A stretch of DNA of 64,000 nt from VXMO01 sp034422835 (GCA_034422835.1 DAOUJJ010000011.1:12924-76923), one strand, 5' to 3'; counted from the stretch's first letter, positions 1 through 9,397 are shown. The notes: a model not told the origin generated them from the letters alone. Numbers and translations are program-made.

Positions 1-471
1 CGCCCGTATGACCACTATGACGGCGCAGACGATCCGAAGGCAAAAGACAAGCGCTACTGGTTCCACAGGCAGAATGACGGTGTCTGCAACTACTGCGGCC
101 GGCAATACCCCTATGACCAGCTTGAACTGGAGCACATGGTTCCAAAAGCGCAAGGCGGCCCGGACCATAGACGTAACACGCAGCTAGCATGTCGCGTTTG
201 CAACAGAAAAAAGCTCGACCTGACGGACCTGGAATTCAGGGAGTTGAATAAAGATCGAATCCCGTCCGAGGAAAGGACTCCTCCTCCAAGAGCTGTCGAT
301 CCACAGAGCCTGAGGGCTCACGGGTCGCGAGCTGAGGACGAAAAACGGGACGAACATGTGTCCGGCGGCAGTCTTCGCACTGTCAGCCATTGGACTGGTG
401 GCGGGCTTCTTCATGGAGCCAACCGTCAAGGACTAGCTGAGCGAGACACTTGCGATGCCACGAAGTTTTAG
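1..471 (+). CDS. HNH endonuclease, 5' partial
   Basis: The reading frame is open from the first base of the window, so the start is missing. It shows a zinc-binding CxYC pair (residues about 35-38), then an EHMVPKAQGG core with the HNH His, an HRRNTQ segment and a second CRVCN Cys pair, the usual HNH arrangement. Such proteins cut DNA in phage, restriction or repair settings; the specific role is unknown. The sequence after the CNRKK motif (about residue 75 on) is low in recognisable structure, so the native C-terminus could be shorter or frameshifted. Its last 17 nt overlap the next small gene. Confidence 0.7.
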   Translation, partial: RPYDHYDGADDPKAKDKRYWFHRQNDGVCNYCGRQYPYDQLELEHMVPKAQGGPDHRRNTQLACRVCNRKKLDLTDLEFRELNKDRIPSEERTPPPRAVDPQSLRAHGSRAEDEKRDEHVSGGSLRTVSHWTGGGLLHGANRQGLAERDTCDATKF

Positions 472-733
472 GGATGTCTTCGGACACGGATGGCGCATGA
501 TGATGCTAGAGCAACGTTTGCTTGGCGAGCACATTTATCAGCGAGACATCCGCCATCTGGTTATCGACGACCATGTCGGAGAAATCGTTGCAATCGATAC
601 ACGTTCGGGGAACTGGGCACTAGGCAAAGATTCCGACGAGGCGTCGCAACTCCTACGAGAGAAATGTCCCGGCGTGAGTCAGATCCTCTTGTTCACGATC
701 GGCATAGCGGGAGAGGACAGTGCCGGAAGATAG
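455..733 (+). CDS. Small hypothetical protein (92 aa)
   Basis: A 92-residue protein that overlaps the end of the HNH gene. The central part (about residues 40-80) reads GEIVAIDTRSGNWALGKD followed by an amphipathic helix and ILLFTIG. This resembles a family of small single-domain proteins (VAID...SGxYE...D...A...L..R.P...I) often found beside toxin-antitoxin or mobile genes in cyanobacteria and Chloroflexota; that link is from memory. There is no clear ribosome-binding site before this ATG, so the start is uncertain. It converges on the thermonuclease gene with 2 nt between them. Confidence 0.5.
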   Translation: MPRSFRDVFGHGWRMMMLEQRLLGEHIYQRDIRHLVIDDHVGEIVAIDTRSGNWALGKDSDEASQLLREKCPGVSQILLFTIGIAGEDSAGR

Positions 734-735
734 CG

Positions 736-1245
736 TCACTCCCACAGGCCGAGTCCTTCCCACCGGGCATCGCTCTCCGCCTCTCGCAGTTCATCCTCGT
801 AGCAGGGGTTGAGATTGAGGGAGAAATCGTAGGCGCGGGCAAGGCCGGCAGCGACGAGTTCGCGGTTGACGTGGGTTGCGCCGGCGAAGACGTGGCGTAG
901 GAGGCGGCCATACCGATCCGCCTCCTCTTCGCACTTTTCAAGGCGGATAGGTTGGCCCAGCGTCAAGTGCTTCACCACCTCAGCCGCCTCATCGAAGAAC
1001 GGCTCGCCGCGCTCCGGGGCATCGATGCCGAGCAATCGAACGCGTGCCTCCGGGCAGCAGACGTCCACCGTATCCCCGTCGATGACACGAGTAACGCGGA
1101 GTGCAGCGGCATCCTGAGTAGGCGCCAGGGTGGCGGCTGGCGCGGAATCCGTATCCATCGGGCCACTCTCAGGCGAGGCGCAGGCAGCCGCGGCGAGAAG
1201 GACGACGGTGAGCGCCACGAGCAAAACGGATAAACGCTGAATCAT
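736..1245 (-). CDS. Thermonuclease-family lipoprotein (SNase fold)
   Basis: 169 residues. The N-terminus is a lipoprotein signal peptide: a hydrophobic stretch at residues 5-20 ending in AAAC, so Cys is the likely lipidation site. A Ser/Pro/Thr-rich linker follows, then a staphylococcal-nuclease domain with VIDGDTVD, the RVRLLGIDAPE segment carrying catalytic Arg and Glu, and DRYGRLLRHVF with the second Arg. The C-terminus NPCYEDELREAESDAR is typical of the family. It likely degrades nucleic acids outside the membrane. It is divergent from gatB. Confidence 0.85.
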   Translation of the reverse strand: MIQRLSVLLVALTVVLLAAAACASPESGPMDTDSAPAATLAPTQDAAALRVTRVIDGDTVDVCCPEARVRLLGIDAPERGEPFFDEAAEVVKHLTLGQPIRLEKCEEEADRYGRLLRHVFAGATHVNRELVAAGLARAYDFSLNLNPCYEDELREAESDARWEGLGLWE

Positions 1246-1292
1246 ATCGTGAGACTACAGGACGGCACGACACCGACGGAATTATGCTCCGC

Positions 1293-1298
1293 TACAAT
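1293..1298 (+). promoter_or_regulatory. Putative -10 element of gatB (leaderless)
   Basis: TACAAT ends 9 nt before the gatB ATG and there is no Shine-Dalgarno between them. Transcription starting about 7 nt after the -10 would begin at or next to the start codon. No good -35 is visible. Confidence 0.4.
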
Positions 1299-1307
1299 GG
1301 ATAAATT

Positions 1308-2837
1308 ATGACTGCTATCGCTGACGTTGCGACTGAGGTTGCCCTTGAGCCTGTTATCGGGCTTGAGGTGCACGCGCAGCTGCTCACGAAGAGCAAGATG
1401 TTCTGCGGGTGCTCCACGGACTACACGGGCGCCGAACCGAATACCCGCGTCTGCCCCGTCTGTATGGGCCTCCCCGGCACACTGCCCGTCATCAACCGGC
1501 AGGCAGTCGCAGCGACAATCATGACCGCCCTCGCGCTGAACTGTGAGATTGCCGAGGATACCAAGTTCGACCGCAAGAACTACCCCTACCCTGACCTGAT
1601 GAAGGGATACCAGATCTCCCAGTACGATATGCCGCTTTCACACAACGGCTGGCTGGAAATCGAGCCTCAGGACGGCGAAACGCGCAAGGTCGGCATCACC
1701 CGCGTACATCTTGAAGAGGACACCGCCCGCCTGACACACCGCGTCGACGTGACCGGCGAGACGTATTCACTCGTGGACATCAACCGGTCCGGCATACCAC
1801 TCATGGAAGTGGTCGGCGAGCCTGACCTGCGCTCGCCGGAGGAGGCACGCCTCTACCTGACAAAGCTCCGTTCAATCCTGCAATACCTCGGCGTTTCCAC
1901 CGGCAACATGGAGGAGGGCAGCTTCCGCTGCGACGCCAATATCTCTATGCGCAAGCCCGGCGACCCCCTGCCCAACTGGAAGGTTGAGGTCAAGAACATG
2001 AACTCCTTCCGCGCCGTCTTTCGCGCGCTGGAGTTCGAAGTACAGCGGCAAACAGACCTGATTCAACGCGGAGAGCGAATCCCACAAGAGACACGCGGCT
2101 GGTCCGAGGAGGCGGGCGCGACTCTCTCCCAGCGTTCAAAGGAATACGCGCAGGACTACCGCTATTTCCCGGAGCCGGACTTACCGCCGCTGATTGTCAG
2201 CAGGGAGTGGGTCGACGAGCTGCGACAGTCGCTCCCCGAGTTACCGGATGCGCGCCGCGCACGCTTTATGAGTGACTTCGCCCTATCCCTTTATGACGCC
2301 GGCCTGCTCACGGCAAGCCGCTCTACCGCCGACTACTTCGAGCAAGCATTGAAGGCATCACCGCAGACGCAGGGGGCTGCTCAGCAGGCGCGGGCAAAGG
2401 CGGTGGCGAACTGGATTGTCGGGGACCTGGCACACCTGCTTAGCGAGGCAGACACGGACATCGGGGACTCCCCCGTCTCCGCTTCTGCCATGGCCGCAAT
2501 GCTTGACCTGATGGACGACGGGACAATCAGCGTCCGCATGGCCAAAGAGGTCTTCCCGGAGATGTTCGATACGGGCAGGAGCCCCGGGCAGCTTGTCAAG
2601 GAAAAGGGCCTAACCCAAATCAACGACCAGGACGCGCTGGCCGCCGCAGTTCGAGAGGCGATTGAAGCGAACCCGAAAGCCGTCACCGACTTTCAGAAGG
2701 GCAAGCAGAACGCCGTGGGATTCCTCGTTGGCCAGGTAATGCGAGCAACGCGGGGACAGGCAAACCCGCAGACGGCCAACCAGTTGGTGGCTGAGCAGCT
2801 GCAGGCGCTCGCGCCGTCTGACAATCAGGCACAATAG
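1308..2837 (+). CDS. gatB: Asp/Glu-tRNA(Asn/Gln) amidotransferase subunit B
   Basis: 509 residues, the normal GatB length. GatB is the kinase and tRNA-binding subunit of GatCAB, which converts Glu-tRNA(Gln) and Asp-tRNA(Asn) to the amides in the cytoplasm. The sequence opens with PVIGLEVHAQLLTKSKMFCGC and a CPVCMGLPG zinc-binding segment, then the DLMKGYQISQYD motif and ESVVEVGG-like family blocks, with a C-terminal YqeY-like tRNA-binding tail (GFLVGQVMRATRGQANP). gatA and gatC are not adjacent. It is followed 36 nt later by secG. Confidence 0.97.
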   Translation: MTAIADVATEVALEPVIGLEVHAQLLTKSKMFCGCSTDYTGAEPNTRVCPVCMGLPGTLPVINRQAVAATIMTALALNCEIAEDTKFDRKNYPYPDLMKGYQISQYDMPLSHNGWLEIEPQDGETRKVGITRVHLEEDTARLTHRVDVTGETYSLVDINRSGIPLMEVVGEPDLRSPEEARLYLTKLRSILQYLGVSTGNMEEGSFRCDANISMRKPGDPLPNWKVEVKNMNSFRAVFRALEFEVQRQTDLIQRGERIPQETRGWSEEAGATLSQRSKEYAQDYRYFPEPDLPPLIVSREWVDELRQSLPELPDARRARFMSDFALSLYDAGLLTASRSTADYFEQALKASPQTQGAAQQARAKAVANWIVGDLAHLLSEADTDIGDSPVSASAMAAMLDLMDDGTISVRMAKEVFPEMFDTGRSPGQLVKEKGLTQINDQDALAAAVREAIEANPKAVTDFQKGKQNAVGFLVGQVMRATRGQANPQTANQLVAEQLQALAPSDNQAQ

Positions 2838-2873
2838 ACGGAGCGAATCGATCTCGCTACAGGGACGGAATCA

Positions 2874-3098
2874 ATGATCAATGTCATCATCCACGTATTG
2901 CAGCTTCTTGTGGCCGTGCTCCTAATCGGCGCGATCCTGTTGCAGGTGCGGACACAGGACCTGGGCGGGGTGTTCGGCGCGGGCGCATCCGTTTTCCGCG
3001 CCCGGCGCGGCTTTGAGAAGACCCTCTTTCAAGCCACAATCGGCCTCGCCGTCATCTTTGTGGTATTGGCGATAGCCAGTTCCCGCTTTACGGGCTAG
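2874..3098 (+). CDS. secG: Preprotein translocase subunit SecG
   Basis: 74 residues with two transmembrane helices (about 2-24 and 50-70) flanking a cytoplasmic loop that carries the SecG signature RTQDLGGVFGAGASVF. SecG is the small non-essential subunit of the SecYEG channel and assists SecA-driven export. The sequence TACAGGGACGGAATCA precedes the ATG. Its stop overlaps by 4 nt the stop of the convergent HAD gene. Confidence 0.93.
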   Translation: MINVIIHVLQLLVAVLLIGAILLQVRTQDLGGVFGAGASVFRARRGFEKTLFQATIGLAVIFVVLAIASSRFTG

Positions 3099-3586
3099 GG
3101 CAGCCGCCTCGCGCCATGCGGGTTGTGGTTGGCGTGGTATTCCGTGGCGTCGTTCACCTCTAGCGCATGATCGGCAAGTCGCAGCGCCGCCTCCCCCGCT
3201 GTGAGTGAGCCGCCTTCCTCCGCCGGCTTCACGTGGATGAAGAAGTCGTCACCCATCTCCGGTGTCGGAAACTGGTCCGGCCAGAAGAAGGTGAAACCCG
3301 CCTGCTGCGCAGTCTGTTGATCCAGCGGACGGTCGCCAACGTGCCAATATGTTGCCAGATCCGGATACCGTGCCTTGAGTGTCGGCATATTGTGTTTCAG
3401 CAGGACGAAATCGGGTTCAAGGCCATAGCCGCGCCACATGATGAGTTGGGAACTCTCCGGCCTGTCCGACGCGCTGCCGACAATTGCGCCCTTGGATCGG
3501 AAATACTCAACGTGCTCGCGTGTCAGGATGCCGTTCGGATCGCCGAACTCCATCGTTCCGTCAATATCAAATGTGATAAGCCACAC
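3095..3586 (-). CDS. HAD-superfamily hydrolase-like protein
   Basis: 163 residues. The N-terminus LITFDIDGT has the DxDGT nucleophile motif of HAD phosphatases, a GSASDRPESS segment matches motif II, and HVGDRPLDQQTAQQAG matches the C-terminal acidic motif. The small size fits a minimal HAD fold with little or no cap. The substrate cannot be read from sequence. It lies between secG and cysS on the minus strand and ends in the secG stop codon. Confidence 0.75.
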   Translation of the reverse strand: MWLITFDIDGTMEFGDPNGILTREHVEYFRSKGAIVGSASDRPESSQLIMWRGYGLEPDFVLLKHNMPTLKARYPDLATYWHVGDRPLDQQTAQQAGFTFFWPDQFPTPEMGDDFFIHVKPAEEGGSLTAGEAALRLADHALEVNDATEYHANHNPHGARRLP

Positions 3587-3609
3587 GAGAAATCTCGTCT
3601 CCCAACAAA

Positions 3610-4989
3610 TTAGTTCCCGTCGCGCCGTTCAAAGCGCCACTCTGTTCCCCGTGGCGTGTCTTCCAACACAACCCCCAACTCGGCGAGTCGGTCCCGCAGG
3701 TTGTCCGCCAACGCGAACTGCTTCTCCTTGCGCAGCCCGGCCCGCGTCTCGATTAGCAATTCCACAAACGGAGCGACATCGCCCGTGCCGCCGGAGCCGG
3801 GCTGCTCCAGCCGCAAACCCAGCACGCCGCCCAGTTCACGGAGCAGCGCGCATGCCCCGGAAACGTCAGCGCCATCCCCCGCCGCGCGGTTGATCTCCCG
3901 CGCCATGTCAAACATCGCCGCCAACGCCTGCGGGGTATTAAAGTCATCATCCATGGACTCGTAGAAACGCCCCTTGAAAGCGGACTTATCAGGCGCATCG
4001 CCTTCGCCGCCGACTGCCCATGCGGCGCGGGACAGTCGCTCTGCCGCGCGGGCCGACGCCGCCACGCCCTCATCCGTCCACGTCAGCGGCATCCGGTAGT
4101 GAGATGTCAGCACGAACAACCGAAAGGCGTCTGCGCCGTGCTGCTCAACAACATCCCGGATGGACACGAGGTTGCCGAGCGACTTGCTCATCTTCTCCTC
4201 GCCCATCTGCAGTAGGCCGTTGTGGAGCCAGTACTGGGCGAATGGTTCGGTTCCGGTAAACGCCTCCGTCTGTGCGATTTCGTTCTCGTGGTGCGGGAAT
4301 ATCAGGTCTGCTCCGCCGCCGTGAATATCAATCTTCTCGCCCAGGTAGCTCAGGGACATGGCCGAGCATTCGATATGCCAGCCGGGGCGGCCGGGGCCCC
4401 ACGGGCTGTCCCATGCCGGCTCGCCCTCTTTCGCGCCCTTCCAGAGCGTGAAATCCAGCGGCGATTCCTTTAATTCGTTGGGCGCGATGCGCGCCCCCGC
4501 CATCATCCCGTCCAGCGTGCGGTGCGAGAGCTTGCCGTAGCTATCGAACTTGTTGACGCGGAAGTAGACGTCACCGCCCGCGGCATACGCAAATCCCTTG
4601 TCGATAAGGCCGGAGATCATCTCCAACATCGAGGGGACTTCCACCGTCGCCAGAGGGTATTCATCCGCAGGCAGCACGTTCAGCAACGCCATGTCCTCTC
4701 TAAAGAGGTCCATGTAGCGGCCCGCAAGATCCGACGCCGTCTCGCCCGTCTCCTGGGACCGCGCGATAATCTTGTCGTCAACGTCCGTGAAGTTCTGCAC
4801 CACTTTCACGTTGTAGCCGCGATGGGCGAGATAGCGCCTCACCACGTCAAAGATGACGTAGCTCATACCGTGCCCGACATGCGAATCGGAGTACGGGGTA
4901 ACGCCGCAGACATACATGAGAACGTCCGGTGGATTATGCGGCGTGAACTCGGTCTTCTCGCCGGTCAGTGTGCTTGTCAGGCGCAGCAT
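3610..4989 (-). CDS. cysS: Cysteinyl-tRNA synthetase
   Basis: 459 residues, class I aminoacyl-tRNA synthetase charging tRNA-Cys. Visible are the N-terminal zinc/active-site MYVCGVTPYSDS, the HIGH-type motif HVGHGMSY, WHIECSAMS and HGGGADLIFPHHENE, and KMSKSLGN at about residue 265. The C-terminal helical anticodon domain is present. The first motif reads TPYSDSHVGH rather than the usual TVYDxxHIGH. It is the last gene of a leuS-ispD-ispF-cysS operon; its ATG overlaps the ispF stop by 1 nt. Confidence 0.95.
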   Translation of the reverse strand: MLRLTSTLTGEKTEFTPHNPPDVLMYVCGVTPYSDSHVGHGMSYVIFDVVRRYLAHRGYNVKVVQNFTDVDDKIIARSQETGETASDLAGRYMDLFREDMALLNVLPADEYPLATVEVPSMLEMISGLIDKGFAYAAGGDVYFRVNKFDSYGKLSHRTLDGMMAGARIAPNELKESPLDFTLWKGAKEGEPAWDSPWGPGRPGWHIECSAMSLSYLGEKIDIHGGGADLIFPHHENEIAQTEAFTGTEPFAQYWLHNGLLQMGEEKMSKSLGNLVSIRDVVEQHGADAFRLFVLTSHYRMPLTWTDEGVAASARAAERLSRAAWAVGGEGDAPDKSAFKGRFYESMDDDFNTPQALAAMFDMAREINRAAGDGADVSGACALLRELGGVLGLRLEQPGSGGTGDVAPFVELLIETRAGLRKEKQFALADNLRDRLAELGVVLEDTPRGTEWRFERRDGN

Positions 4990-5480
4990 CAGGCCCCGGC
5001 CTCAAGCGCAACGATGACATGGGCGGCGATGACTGCGGCTCCCTCTGCGCTGCCCAGCGGCAGACCCTCAAGCGTCTTGAATTTCAGGTTCAGTTTGTCG
5101 GGCTCGACTCGAAGTTTCATGGCAAGAGATTGAATCATGGCGTCCCGATACGGACCAAGGCGGGGCGCGTCCGCATAGAGCGTAGCATCGGCATTTCCCA
5201 GCCGCAATTGACGCCCCTCCACCTCATCCATCGCCCGCCTCAGCAGCTCCATGCTGTCGGCGTCCTTGTAGGCGGGATCGGTGCTGGGGAAATGCTGGCC
5301 GATGTCACCCAACCCCGCCGCGCCCAGCACCGCATCCGTCAGCGCGTGCGCCAGCACGTCCCCGTCCGAATGGCCAAGCGGTCCACGATCATGCTCAATC
5401 TTGACTCCGCCCAGGATGAGCGTCCTGCCCTCCACCAACGGATGGCTGTCAAATCCGAGCCCAACGCGTACGGCAGCCAC
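4989..5480 (-). CDS. ispF: 2-C-methyl-D-erythritol 2,4-cyclodiphosphate synthase
   Basis: 163 residues, typical length. IspF makes MEcPP in the non-mevalonate isoprenoid pathway. The metal-binding GFDSH motif is at residues 9-13, followed by GGVKIEHDRGPLGHSDGD with the second His. The usual TTE segment near the C-terminus reads KTLEGL. It is translationally coupled to ispD upstream and cysS downstream by 1-nt overlaps. Confidence 0.95.
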   Translation of the reverse strand: MAAVRVGLGFDSHPLVEGRTLILGGVKIEHDRGPLGHSDGDVLAHALTDAVLGAAGLGDIGQHFPSTDPAYKDADSMELLRRAMDEVEGRQLRLGNADATLYADAPRLGPYRDAMIQSLAMKLRVEPDKLNLKFKTLEGLPLGSAEGAAVIAAHVIVALEAGA

Positions 5481-6196
5481 TATGAACCCGCCTCTGATTC
5501 GTCAGGCGCAGTATTGCCCTGTTGACGGAGGATCGCTTCGGCAACCGCCACGTCAGTTGGCGTCGTCACCTTGATATTGCCTGCGTCGCCCTCAAAGAGA
5601 TGGACCGGCTCACCAAGCGCCTCCACCAGGCTTGCATCATCCAGCACAAGGTCCGCTGGAGCCTCTGCGTGGGCGCGTTTCAGCAGTTCGGTGCGAAAGG
5701 CCTGCGGGGTCTGCGCGGCGTACAACCGCGACCTGTCCGGCGTTGCGGCAATCCGTCCGTCCTGCCCCGCTTCCTTAATAGTGTCTTGCACCGGCACAGC
5801 GGGGACCCCCGCTCCATGTTCACGCGCAGCCGCCACGCCTCTTGCAATGAGATCTGTCGTGATACACGGGCGCGCGCCGTCATGAACCAACGTGTTTTCA
5901 CTGCCATCCGGCGCGGCTTGCAGACCGGCAAGGACAGATTCGCGGCGAGTATTGCCCCCGGCGCACACTGCGGACACCTTGCACAACCCCAACGAAGAGA
6001 CCAAAGACGCCGCCTTTTCGACAGAGTCGGACGCAACAACAAGCACAATGTGGTCGACATCGTGGGAATCTTCCATCGCGCGCAGCGGGTACGCGACCAT
6101 CTCGCGGCCAAGCAACGGCGTGAAAGCCTTTTGCACGCCGCCCATCCGCTCGCCGGAACCGGCGGCGACAATGATACCGGTGGTCCTGCCCGCCAT
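5480..6196 (-). CDS. ispD: 2-C-methyl-D-erythritol 4-phosphate cytidylyltransferase
   Basis: 238 residues. IspD joins MEP to CTP, two steps before IspF in the MEP pathway. The nucleotide-binding IIVAAGSGERMGGVQKAF motif is at the N-terminus and the family motif LVHDGARPC is near residue 107; the C-terminus has GDAGNIKVTTPTDV. It sits between leuS and ispF with 1-nt overlaps on both sides, so it is probably co-translated with them. Confidence 0.95.
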   Translation of the reverse strand: MAGRTTGIIVAAGSGERMGGVQKAFTPLLGREMVAYPLRAMEDSHDVDHIVLVVASDSVEKAASLVSSLGLCKVSAVCAGGNTRRESVLAGLQAAPDGSENTLVHDGARPCITTDLIARGVAAAREHGAGVPAVPVQDTIKEAGQDGRIAATPDRSRLYAAQTPQAFRTELLKRAHAEAPADLVLDDASLVEALGEPVHLFEGDAGNIKVTTPTDVAVAEAILRQQGNTAPDESEAGS

Positions 6197-8691
6197 TATC
6201 GTGTCACGAGATTGAGCAGGCGGCCCGGCACGTAGATGACACGGGCCGGGTCCGCGCCGTTCAGCGCCGTCTGTATCTTTTCGCTGGCCAGCGCGACCTC
6301 TCGCGCGGCGTCCTCTGCAATATCGGCGGCAACCGTCAGCCTGTCCCGCAGTTTGCCGTCCACCTGGACTATCAGTGTGATCTCTTCTGACCTTGTCAGC
6401 GACTCATCGTACTCCGGCCATGGCTGTTGGTGGATCGAATACGGCTTGCCCGTCATCTCCCACAGTTCTTCCGTCAGATGCGGCGCGATTGGCGCGAGCA
6501 GCAGGAGCAAAGTGTCATACGCCTCACGCCACTCCGGGCTGCGCGCCGCCTCGGGGTTGTCAGATTCGATGCGCGAAAGCATATTTGTGAACGTCATCAG
6601 CGCCGCAATCATCGTGTTGAACTGGAAACCCTCGATGTCTTCGGTCGCCTTTTGGATCGTGCGGTGCATTTCACGGGTCAGATCAGTGGCAATGTCGCTC
6701 GGCGCGGGCGCACCTTCCTCACGGGATCGGGTCTCGCACAACTCCCACACACGGTTGAACCATCGCGGTATGCCACGGATGCCCTGCGTGCTCCACGCCC
6801 CGCCCTGGTCCCACGGCCCAACGAACATCAAATATGCGCGAACTGCGTCCGCGCCAAGCAGCGCCGTCTGTTCATCCGGGTTCACGACGTTGCCGCGGCT
6901 CTTGGACATCTTTTCGTGGTCCTCGCCGAGAATGACGCCCTGGTTGAACAGCCGCTTGAAAGGTTCATCGAAGGTCAGCAGGCCAAGGTCCCGCAGCGCC
7001 TTTGTGAAGAATCGGGCGTAGAGCAGATGCATGACGGCGTGCTCCGCGCCGCCCGTATAGAGGTCAACGGGCGCCCATCGCTGCATTTCCTCCGGATCAA
7101 ATGCCGTATCCGTGCCGGCATCGGGGCTCGTATAACGGAACTGGTACCATGCCGAGTCGACGAAGGTATCCATGGTGTCCGTCTCGCGTTCGGCATCCTC
7201 GTTGTCGCACTCAGGGCACTTCGTGCGGCGGAATCCATCGTGGTACTTGAGCGGTGACTCGCCCGTTGGCAGGAACTCTGCATCCTCGGGTAAGACGACC
7301 GGCAGCTGGTCCTCAGGAACCGGCACGATGCCGCAGTCGTCGCAGTAGATAATCGGGATCGGCGTGCCCCAGTACCGCTGGCGAGAGACCAGCCAGTCTC
7401 TCATACGATAGGAAACGGTCGGCCCACCCCACCCGTTCTCCTCAAGGTGCTTCGCAACGGCTGCTTTGCCATCCTCATTCGGCATCCCCGTGAATGGGCC
7501 GGAATTGACCATGACGCCGGGATCGATATACGCCTCGCTCAGCGGCGAGCCGTCATAGCCCTCCGGCGCGATAACCGTCTCGATTGGGATTCCATACTTG
7601 GTCGCGAACTCAAAGTCGCGCTCATCGTGCGCCGGCACGCCCATCACCGCCCCCGTGCCGTAGGTGGCGAGCGCATAGTCGGCAATCCACAGAGCGACCT
7701 TCTGGCCATTGAGCCGGTTGGTGCAATACGTGCCCAGCGGCACGCCCGTCTTTTCCTTGTCCACGGCCAGCCGCTCGATCTCCGTCAGCCGCCGTGCTTG
7801 CGCCACATATGCCTCTACCTCGGCGCGCTGCTCGTCCGTGGTAAGCGCCGGAACAAGCGGATGCTCGGGGGCGAGCACCATGAAGGTGACGCCATATGTG
7901 GTGTCCGGGCGCGTTGTGAACACGCGGAGTTCATCAACGTCCACTCCGGGAACATCGAGCCCGAAGGAAATCTCAGCGCCTTCTGAGCGCCCGATCCAAT
8001 TGGTCTGCATCAGGTTGATGCGCTCGGGCCAATCAATCTTCGAGTTGTCCAGCAGCTCCTCCGCGTAGTCCGTGATACGGAAGAACCACTGCTCCAAATC
8101 CCGCTGGTAAACGACCGTGCCGCAGCGTTCGCACGTGCCGTCGGCCATGACCTGCTCTCTCGCGAGCGTCGTCTGGTCTTTCTCGCACCAGTTGACCGGA
8201 GCCATCGCGCGGTAGGCGATGCCCTTCTCAAACATCTTGAGGAAGAAGTACTGGTTCCACTTGTAATACTCGGGCAGGCATGTAATGACCTCCCGCCGCC
8301 AGTCATAGCCCGCGCCGATGGTCTTGAGCTGATTGCGCATCCGATCGACGTTGTCCAGTGTCCATATCTGCGGATGGATGCCCCGCTGGATGGCGGCGTT
8401 CTCTGCGGGCAGGCCGAACGCGTCGAAACCCATCGGGTGGAGGACGTTGTAGCCGCGCATCCGCATATAACGCGCGTGGGCGTCCGCGGGGGCCTCCGCA
8501 TACCAGTGGCCGACGTGCAGGTCGCCTGAGGTGTACGGGAACATCGTGAGGGCGTACCACGTGGGGCGGGAATCATCGGGGTTGGCCTCATATAGCCCGT
8601 CCGCCTCCCAGCGCTTCTGCCATTTCCGATCAAGCGCGATGGGATCGTATCTGAGGTTGTATGGATTGCCCGCGCGCCGCTCCGCTGCCAT
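6196..8691 (-). CDS. leuS: Leucyl-tRNA synthetase
   Basis: 831 residues from the ATG at 8691, which begins MAAERRAGNPYNLRYDP as in other LeuRS proteins; the frame stays open upstream to 8778 but that extension lacks homology. The HIGH motif is in GDLHVGHWYAEA, the editing domain includes TYGTGAVMGVPAHDERD, and the KMSKS motif is in DHEKMSKSRGNVVNP. The zinc-binding CDDCG and CPECDNED Cys pairs are present. It heads the leuS-ispD-ispF-cysS operon and is divergent from the bifunctional-nuclease gene across a 114-nt gap. Confidence 0.96.
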   Translation of the reverse strand: MAAERRAGNPYNLRYDPIALDRKWQKRWEADGLYEANPDDSRPTWYALTMFPYTSGDLHVGHWYAEAPADAHARYMRMRGYNVLHPMGFDAFGLPAENAAIQRGIHPQIWTLDNVDRMRNQLKTIGAGYDWRREVITCLPEYYKWNQYFFLKMFEKGIAYRAMAPVNWCEKDQTTLAREQVMADGTCERCGTVVYQRDLEQWFFRITDYAEELLDNSKIDWPERINLMQTNWIGRSEGAEISFGLDVPGVDVDELRVFTTRPDTTYGVTFMVLAPEHPLVPALTTDEQRAEVEAYVAQARRLTEIERLAVDKEKTGVPLGTYCTNRLNGQKVALWIADYALATYGTGAVMGVPAHDERDFEFATKYGIPIETVIAPEGYDGSPLSEAYIDPGVMVNSGPFTGMPNEDGKAAVAKHLEENGWGGPTVSYRMRDWLVSRQRYWGTPIPIIYCDDCGIVPVPEDQLPVVLPEDAEFLPTGESPLKYHDGFRRTKCPECDNEDAERETDTMDTFVDSAWYQFRYTSPDAGTDTAFDPEEMQRWAPVDLYTGGAEHAVMHLLYARFFTKALRDLGLLTFDEPFKRLFNQGVILGEDHEKMSKSRGNVVNPDEQTALLGADAVRAYLMFVGPWDQGGAWSTQGIRGIPRWFNRVWELCETRSREEGAPAPSDIATDLTREMHRTIQKATEDIEGFQFNTMIAALMTFTNMLSRIESDNPEAARSPEWREAYDTLLLLLAPIAPHLTEELWEMTGKPYSIHQQPWPEYDESLTRSEEITLIVQVDGKLRDRLTVAADIAEDAAREVALASEKIQTALNGADPARVIYVPGRLLNLVTR

Positions 8692-8805
8692 TGAAATGCC
8701 CGCCCTCTGCGTGATTTTCCACTGCCATAGATGCTTTTGCAGTATACAGGGCGCCATTCTACGGCAGACTTTCAGCACCTATACTGGGACGGCGCAGGGG
8801 CAGCA

Positions 8806-9288
8806 ATGAACTACCTTGTCGAAAAGGTGTCCGAAGACGCCGAAACGAAACAGCACGTCCTCGTCCTCCGCAGCGTACAGGGCGAGGACAGGCTGGCGCT
8901 GAACGTGCTGGAGAAGGAAGCCGTCGTTCTCGGCAGCCTCTTATCGGACGACGGGATGCCGGGCAGGAACGTCCTCGACCACCTCAAGGACACAGCCTCG
9001 CGTGGCGCAGGTGTCGTCCTGGGCATCCAACTGCTATTGATTGAATCGCGCGACGGCCCCGCCCTCACCCCGGTTCTGATCATGCGCAAGGCCGACTCAC
9101 CCCTCGAACAGGCGGTGCCGGCCTCGTTGGCGCATGCTGCGGCATGGTCGGTCGCGCTGAATATGCCTTTTGAGATAGACGATGACCTGGTGGCGGCGCT
9201 CCAGTCCGTCGTGACCGTTATTCCCGGTGAGCCGCCCAGCGGTTTTCGTGACTTCCTCGCCGGCCTGGATGAGATAGACCGGGTATAA
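8806..9288 (+). CDS. Bifunctional nuclease (BFN/DUF151) family protein
   Basis: 160 residues from ATG 8806; a GGGG stretch at 8797-8800 is the likely ribosome-binding site. The layout matches the BFN family: a VLVLRSVQGEDRLALNVLEKEAVVLGSLL N-terminal block, RNVLDHLKD in the middle, then a strand-rich part and SLAHAAAWSVALNMPFEID, which resembles the family SDAIALALR...PIYV block. BFN proteins have reported RNase/DNase activity; activity here is inferred. A TATACT box at 8780-8785 could be its -10. Confidence 0.65.
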   Translation: MNYLVEKVSEDAETKQHVLVLRSVQGEDRLALNVLEKEAVVLGSLLSDDGMPGRNVLDHLKDTASRGAGVVLGIQLLLIESRDGPALTPVLIMRKADSPLEQAVPASLAHAAAWSVALNMPFEIDDDLVAALQSVVTVIPGEPPSGFRDFLAGLDEIDRV

Positions 9289-9378
9289 GGATTTGCCTCG
9301 TACGGCTTCTCTACCGCAGTTGATTACGAATGTCTCTGGCCGTCCTGGATTTGTATTTGACTGATTATAATACATCCT

Positions 9379-9397
9379 ATGAATGATAATCATTCAT
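9379..9397. promoter_or_regulatory. 19-bp palindromic operator, Fur-like core
   Basis: ATGAATGAT-A-ATCATTCAT is a perfect palindrome about a central A. Its inner 13 bases, AATGATAATCATT, match the E. coli Fur box consensus, while the outer three on each side do not. It lies 48 nt before the AAA ATPase start. It could be a Fur-family operator or an unrelated repressor site. Confidence 0.5.

Noticed and set aside
8692..8778. 29-residue N-terminal extension of leuS
   Set aside because: Not LeuRS-like; the ATG at 8691 gives the normal start.
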